NCBI GenBank assembly: GCA_021789215.1
Contig: JAJYJS010000005.1
Coordinates: forward strand, 54,151-118,150
Direction of reading: 5' to 3'
Source of the DNA: Nitrospirota bacterium
Lineage (GTDB): Bacteria; Nitrospirota; Thermodesulfovibrionia; Thermodesulfovibrionales; JdFR-88
DNA length: 64,000 nucleotides
Position 1 is the stretch's first letter; each line of letters starts with the position of its first letter. The position numbers were made by a program, and so were the translations under genes. The notes below the pieces were generated by a model. That model searched no databases and had not been told where the DNA came from. It saw only the letters and a list, made by a program, of their open reading frames with translations. Positions 58,820-64,000 of this stretch are shown here, in pieces.

Positions 58820-58852
58820 TTAAAAGGCGGGCGCAGCAAGCAGCGCCCCTAC
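58820..58852. repeat. REP-like inverted repeat, upstream of RAYT
   Basis: TTAAAAGGCGGGCGCAGCAAGCAGCGCCCCTAC; near reverse complement of 58186..58217. Confidence 0.7.
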
Positions 58853-58993
58853 CATTCAAAAAAGAACTCCGCGGCGAAACGGGCTTCTGGGAAAGAAAAT
58901 GTGGGATGTGTCCCTCTATTTTCTCAATGCGGGACGATCAGGCATCGACTTGATGTCTGATACCCTCAGGTTTCCTATTTTAGAGCAGCTTTA

Positions 58994-59299
58994 TCACTTA
59001 TGTCGCTGTCCAAATTCGTCCGGCCAGCTCTTGAAATAAATCTTGACGCGAATAAACTGTTTACCTTTAATAGTTTTTTTTCGAACTTCTTCCAGACGCC
59101 TCAAAGAAAAATCTCTTGAAAAATCCAGTTCCGTTTGCCAATCTGTTTCATTATTGAAAAATAAATTAAGTGCTTTGAGCACATTTGATTTTCCGCAATC
59201 ATTTCTTCCTGATAATATACATAAATCTTTTATATTATCGAGCTTCAAAGTATAAATTGATCGGAAATAAAATATTTCAAGTTTTTCAATTAAGATCAT
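58994..59299 (-). pseudogene. N-terminal fragment of an OLD/AAA ATPase
   Basis: MILIEKLEIFYFRSIYTLKLDNIKDLCILSGRNDCGKSNVLKALNLFF (Walker A); ends at 101 aa with no Walker B or C-terminal nuclease domain. Confidence 0.7.
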
Positions 59300-59313
59300 T
59301 TTTTATTAGCTCG

Positions 59314-60216
59314 CTATTCCACAAAATAATCCATGTCTATCTTTTTAATGTCGTATGAAGCAATCTTTGACACACCTATATCGTTGTCGAGCATCAATTG
59401 AGCTAAGTGCTCGCCATCTATAAGGACGATCTTGCTGTCTATTTTAGATACGAATTCGAGGGCTTCTTTTGAAAAATTCGCCGTGGTAATAAAAATTCCC
59501 TTCTTAGCCCGATGCCCTTGCAAGGCACCGGCGAATTTTTGAATTTCAGGACGACTGACGGTATTTGTCCATCTTTTGGCTTGAATATAAATAGTATCAA
59601 GTCCTAATTTATCTTCCTTAATAATCCCGTCAATCCCTTCATCCCCCGTTCTTCCTATAGCCTGTCCAGCATCCTTTCTGGATCCGCCATAACCCATTTT
59701 GACCAGCAGTTCCACAACTAAGCGTTCAAAAAAGGCAGGCGAGCAGGTTTTAACTTGCGTAAAAAGCTCATCCGATAATTCCTGCCTTATTTTTTGATAT
59801 CCATAAACTAATAAATCTTCGGGTGAGCTTTTTTCTTCACTTTTGGGTTCAGGTGAAATTTTTTCTCTCTCTTTCCGGATTTCTCTGAAAGCCATAAATT
59901 CAGGATAATGTGAAAGAAAATCTATATTTATTTCTGACAGATTTTGTTTTAAAGCTTCTAGGCCACGTTGAGTTATCTTGAAAAAACCTCGCCTGGTGGC
60001 ATCCAGAAGCCCCGCTTTTTTCATATATGTGCGCGCCCACCCAACCCGATTATCAAAAATCTGCTGCCCGCTTGGAAGGAGTTCCTTTCGTTCTTCATCT
60101 GATAAATTAAAAGACGGAGCAAGGTTTTCAACCACATCGCGAAATGAATGCTCTTGCCCATCGGCAAGGAGTTTGAGGAGTGGTAGCATTATGCTCTGAA
60201 AATCAGGTATCGCCAT
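59314..60216 (-). CDS. mrr: Mrr-like restriction endonuclease
   Basis: Winged-helix N-terminus; FFERLVVELLVKMGYGG...GDEGIDGIIKEDKLGLDTIYIQAKRWTNTVSRPEIQKFAGAL (D...QAK nuclease core). Confidence 0.92.
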   Translation of the reverse strand: MAIPDFQSIMLPLLKLLADGQEHSFRDVVENLAPSFNLSDEERKELLPSGQQIFDNRVGWARTYMKKAGLLDATRRGFFKITQRGLEALKQNLSEINIDFLSHYPEFMAFREIRKEREKISPEPKSEEKSSPEDLLVYGYQKIRQELSDELFTQVKTCSPAFFERLVVELLVKMGYGGSRKDAGQAIGRTGDEGIDGIIKEDKLGLDTIYIQAKRWTNTVSRPEIQKFAGALQGHRAKKGIFITTANFSKEALEFVSKIDSKIVLIDGEHLAQLMLDNDIGVSKIASYDIKKIDMDYFVE

Positions 60217-60711
60217 TTCTATCCTTTTTAATACCTCACGATTTTCAATCGTAACCTTCGGAATTATAACAGATTTAGCAAAGCAAAATTCAGGGCGAAT
60301 CTTAGTATTTGAAGTAGTCTACATATACTGGGGGTTAGAAGGGGGAGTTTTTAGGGGCGGTCAAGCGGCCCCGGCGCGCTTTTCCATTTGAAACCTTCAT
60401 CGCGGCTCATTTTATCCAAACGCCCGCCATGCGGACACGAATTTACATGTCATATGTCCTCTTGTCCATGTCCGCATTTGCCGGTTAAGATGGAGGCGGC
60501 AGGCGGCTGCACCTGGCCCCGCAATGGCTGCCTGGGGAGGGCTTTTTATTTTTCAGGCCTCAAAAGTTATCAACGGGGGCATTTGAACAAATGAACAAGA
60601 CGGGGTCAAAAAAAGCTTAACAAACAACGAGATATGAATCCGGCCCTGAACACTAAAAAAAGAGAGGAGGGTAAAATATTTTCCCCGCCGCTTTGCCTTA
60701 TAATATCCCCC

Positions 60712-62244
60712 ATGGGAGCGCAGGGGAAAAAAATTCTGCTGGTGCTGCACGCGCACCTGCCCTTCGTAAGGCACGTGGAGGAGAACGTTTACGAGGAGAA
60801 CTGGCTGCATGAGGCCGTCCTGGAGTGCTACCTGCCGCTGGTGCTGATGCTGGAAGGGCTTGCCGAAAGAGGGAAAAAATTCAGGCTCACGCTTTCCCTG
60901 AGCCCAACGCTCATGGAGATGCTTGCCGATCCGCTGCTTAAAGCGAGGACGCTCCGGCACATGCACACGCTGGCGGAGCTTCTTGAAAAAGAGGTGCGGC
61001 GCACGGCGAAGGACGCCGCGCTGAACCCGCTGGCGAAATTCTACCTGGGGCGGACAAGGCGGATGATGTCTGTCTATGAAAACGCCCGCGGCGGCCTGCT
61101 GCCACGGATAGCGGCGCTTAGGGAGCACGTGGAGGTGATAACCACCGCCGCCACACACGCCTATCTGCCAAACCTTGCGCCCGTGCCGGAGGCGGTGAAC
61201 GCGCAGATACGGGCCGGCATAGGGAACTACAAAAAACATTTCCCGGGCCGGGATCCCAAGGGGTTCTGGCTGCCTGAATGCGGCTATTGCGAGGGCCTCG
61301 ACGCGGTCCTGAAAAGCAACGGTGTGGAGTATTTCTTCCTGAACACAAGCGGCGTCCCCAGAGAAAACATATACCGTCCCCTGCGGTGCGCCTCCGGGGC
61401 CGTCGCATTCGCCAGAGACCCGCTTTCCGCAAGGGAGGTCTGGTGCGGACAGACCGGCTACCCGGCAGACCCGCTTTACAGGGACTTTTACAGGGATGTT
61501 GGATACGAGCTTCCCATGGAATACCTGCACCCGCATGTGACCGGGTTCCGGGTGCCAACCGGAATAAAGTATTGCAGGATTACGGGACAAAACATCGGGG
61601 ACAAGAAAATTTACATCAGGCAGGAGGCGCTTCGCAGGGCAAGGGAACACGCCCTCGATTTCCTGAAAAGGAAGACCGAGTTTTTCTCTCCAGAGAAAAA
61701 TCCCGTACTCTGCGCCCCTTTCGACGCGGAGCTTTTCGGCCACTGGTGGTTCGAGGGCATAGACTGGCTGGGGTTTCTCTTCGAAGGCGCAGCGGGTGGG
61801 GTGGAATTTGCCTTCCCCTCTGAATGCCTTGACGGGTGCGGGGAAAACAGTCTGTTTGTGCCGGGGCTTTCCAGTTGGGGGGCGGGCGGCTACAGCGATA
61901 CATGGCTGAACGAAAAAAATGGCTGGGCGGCGGCCGAGGCCTGCCGCGCCGCGTTCAGGATGAGGGATTTTTTCATGGCAATGGGCGGCGGCCCTGCGGA
62001 CATGGAGAGGCTAAGGAAGCAGGCCCTGAGAGAACTCCTCCTGGTGCAGGCAAGCGACTGGCCCTTCCTTATCCAAAACGGAAGCGCCGGGCACTACCCG
62101 GCAAAACGCCTGCGAAAACATCTGGAGAGGTTTTACCGCCTCTTTGAAATGGCCGGAACCGGAAGGATTGACGGGGCGGAAATGGACGCCATCGAAAGGG
62201 AAGACGCAATATTTCCCGAGATGGACTGCGGGGTTTTTTCCTAG
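60712..62244 (+). CDS. Glycoside hydrolase family 57 (1,4-alpha-glucan branching enzyme-like)
   Basis: ILLVLHAHLPFVRHVEENVYEENWLHEAVLECYLPLV; GFWLPECGYCEGLDAVL; FDAELFGHWWFEGIDWL; ORF track start 60634. Confidence 0.88.
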   Translation: MGAQGKKILLVLHAHLPFVRHVEENVYEENWLHEAVLECYLPLVLMLEGLAERGKKFRLTLSLSPTLMEMLADPLLKARTLRHMHTLAELLEKEVRRTAKDAALNPLAKFYLGRTRRMMSVYENARGGLLPRIAALREHVEVITTAATHAYLPNLAPVPEAVNAQIRAGIGNYKKHFPGRDPKGFWLPECGYCEGLDAVLKSNGVEYFFLNTSGVPRENIYRPLRCASGAVAFARDPLSAREVWCGQTGYPADPLYRDFYRDVGYELPMEYLHPHVTGFRVPTGIKYCRITGQNIGDKKIYIRQEALRRAREHALDFLKRKTEFFSPEKNPVLCAPFDAELFGHWWFEGIDWLGFLFEGAAGGVEFAFPSECLDGCGENSLFVPGLSSWGAGGYSDTWLNEKNGWAAAEACRAAFRMRDFFMAMGGGPADMERLRKQALRELLLVQASDWPFLIQNGSAGHYPAKRLRKHLERFYRLFEMAGTGRIDGAEMDAIEREDAIFPEMDCGVFS

Positions 62245-62252
62245 GATTTTAT

Positions 62253-63176
62253 TTACAGGGCGTTTTCGAGGAGCTTGTTGTAAGGGAAGCTCTTCAGGAA
62301 AGACAGGAAGGTGTCAACCGAGTAGGTGCTTATGGTGTTGCGGTTGAAGAGGAGCGAAAATTCCCTGAGCATCTCGCACTCCCGGAACTTGAGCGTCCTC
62401 AGGCTGCCGTAGCGCAGCTCCTTGCGCACCGCCCAGCGCGACACGATGGAGACGCCGATGCCGTTTTCCACGGCCTCCTTGATGGCCTCCGTGCTCCCCA
62501 GTATGGCCGAGATGTTCATGTTCTGCGTGGAGAGGCCGTTTTTGGAGAGGTAGTATTCTATTACCTGCCTTGTGCCGGAACCCTCCTCCCTGAAGACAAA
62601 TGGCATCTTGGTAATCTCCAGGATGGAGATTTCATTGGTCTTGGCAGGCTGGCCCTTGGAGGCTATTATGAGCGTAAGCTCGTCGGAGATGAGCTTTTCC
62701 ATCGTGAGCTTGTACTTTGAGACCTCGCCCTCAACCAGCCCCAGGTCTATGACGCCTCCCTTGAGCAGTTCCACAATGCGTTTCGTGTTGCCCACAAGCA
62801 GGTGAATCTTTATCTTTGGGTGAACCTTGCGGAACTCAGCTATGACCGGCGGCAGGAGATAATTGCCTATTGTAGTGCTTGCGCCAACCGTTATGGAGCC
62901 CTTCACAAGTCCGGTTATCCCGCCGACGGCCCTCTCCGCAGAGGCGTAAAGGCTGAGGATGTCCTTGGCGTATTTGTAGAGTATTTCCCCGGCAGGGGTA
63001 AGGGTTACAGTATTGGATGAGCGGTCGAAGAGCTTTGTCTCGAATATCTCTTCAAGCGCCTGTATCTGAAGACTTACCGCGGGTTGCGTTAGATGGATTA
63101 TCTCCGAAGCCTTGGAAAAACTCTTCGTATCCGCAACCGTGCAGAACACCTTCAGCTTGTGGTCTTCCATGCTCAT
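62253..63176 (-). CDS. LysR family transcriptional regulator
   Basis: LKVFCTVADTKSFSKASEIIHLTQPAVSLQIQALEEIFETKLFDRSSNTVTLTPAGEILY; substrate-binding domain. Confidence 0.95.
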   Translation of the reverse strand: MSMEDHKLKVFCTVADTKSFSKASEIIHLTQPAVSLQIQALEEIFETKLFDRSSNTVTLTPAGEILYKYAKDILSLYASAERAVGGITGLVKGSITVGASTTIGNYLLPPVIAEFRKVHPKIKIHLLVGNTKRIVELLKGGVIDLGLVEGEVSKYKLTMEKLISDELTLIIASKGQPAKTNEISILEITKMPFVFREEGSGTRQVIEYYLSKNGLSTQNMNISAILGSTEAIKEAVENGIGVSIVSRWAVRKELRYGSLRTLKFRECEMLREFSLLFNRNTISTYSVDTFLSFLKSFPYNKLLENAL

Positions 63177-63398
63177 AAGTAAATTTAATTATAGAATAAG
63201 ACTAAACAATAATCAAGGGTTTTGGGGGATTTTACCAAAAAAACTTTTTGAGTGTGTATTATAGCACAAAAAATAAGCGGCCCGGGTGGATTTTTTATTC
63301 GCTCGCTTGACCCCGTGGCAATTTTTTGCCCATGGGCAATACGCTCGCTATCCATTTATTCAAGCAGGGCGTTATGTCCGGGCGGGGCACACTTTTCT

Positions 63399-63797
63399 TT
63401 ACGGCTGGGGCGGAGTGGTGCGGAAAGGCTTTTCTATATCGAGCGGGCGCTCCTTTCCCGGCTCTATGACGGCAGTTTCCGTAGGGAATTTTTCTTTTGG
63501 CAGGATGTACCATGGGCCAGTCCTGTTCATGCTGTAAAACCAGTCCTTGTCCCAGTAGTAATAATACAGGCCGGAGTAGAAGTAAAGCGAACGTCCGAAA
63601 ATCAGGATGACCGGCGGCAGCGCCCGCATCTTTTTCTTCACCTCCTGGGCAGGGTTCTTTTCCACGATGGGGGGGCCGACCATCAGGCCCGCGGGCATGG
63701 GCTCAATATACCTGGACTGGTAATAAACGGGCTTGGGCGGCGCGTAAGTGCACGCCGACACCAGCGCAAACGCGATAACGAGGGCCGCTGTTTTCAT
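63399..63797 (-). CDS. Small predicted lipoprotein
   Basis: MKTAALVIAFALVSACTYAPPKPVYYQSRYIEPMPAG lipobox-like VSAC; ORF track start 63926. Confidence 0.6.
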   Translation of the reverse strand: MKTAALVIAFALVSACTYAPPKPVYYQSRYIEPMPAGLMVGPPIVEKNPAQEVKKKMRALPPVILIFGRSLYFYSGLYYYYWDKDWFYSMNRTGPWYILPKEKFPTETAVIEPGKERPLDIEKPFRTTPPQP

Positions 63798-64000
63798 CGG
63801 TGCATTCATTCCAAGTAAGAGTTTAGCACCAAACGGTCTGAGAAGGAGAAATTTTTTTAATCGCACACCAAACGGCCCCGTTGCCTCACGTAAAAATCTA
63901 AACGAAATGCTTATTGATTGCCTCATTGGGATTATAACCGAAATTGCTGTTTCCCTTGGCAGCGGTTTTTGATGTCGCCGTCCGGAAGAGCTTATTCTGG

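Noticed and set aside
58446-58852. Possible CRISPR array from repeated GGGGCGGG-type units
   Set aside because: Units are inverted, few and irregularly spaced, with no direct repeats or spacers; REP-like elements fit better.
60388-60594. 68-aa plus ORF in the mrr-GH57 gap
   Set aside because: No motif, odd composition, contains the inverted repeat; likely chance ORF.
1-64000. tRNA, rRNA, prophage or integrative element genes
   Set aside because: No cloverleaf tRNA, rRNA, integrase or phage structural gene was recognisable; only the RAYT/REP unit is mobile-element-like.

Overview
Window from a GC-rich Gram-negative bacterial chromosome; gene content suggests an anaerobic Nitrospirota or Deltaproteobacteria-like lineage (inference). 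Most of it is dense housekeeping sequence: transaldolase/transketolase, FtsH, PBP1A, Kup, FtsEX/EnvC/CtpA, a type IV pilus pilB-T-C-S-R cluster, PurS/PurB, TrpBA/AccD/FolC/LptD, and two-component systems. Two observations stand out. (1) A secreted penta-heme c-type cytochrome (23294..22107, minus) is split only by one in-frame TGA, followed at once by a hairpin. This fits a selenocysteine codon plus bacterial SECIS. (2) A 55-aa two-CXXC zinc-ribbon-like ORF (51353..51520, plus) also has one in-frame TGA followed by a GC-rich hairpin, and its terminal stop overlaps the next gene's start (ATGA). FdhD and a LysR regulator resembling the selenium-associated group are in the same window. Other points of interest are a RAYT transposase flanked by inverted REP-like repeats with a palindromic pair inside its ORF, and a decayed Mrr plus OLD-ATPase defence locus. 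All calls come from reading the sequence and the supplied ORF track; no database search was run.
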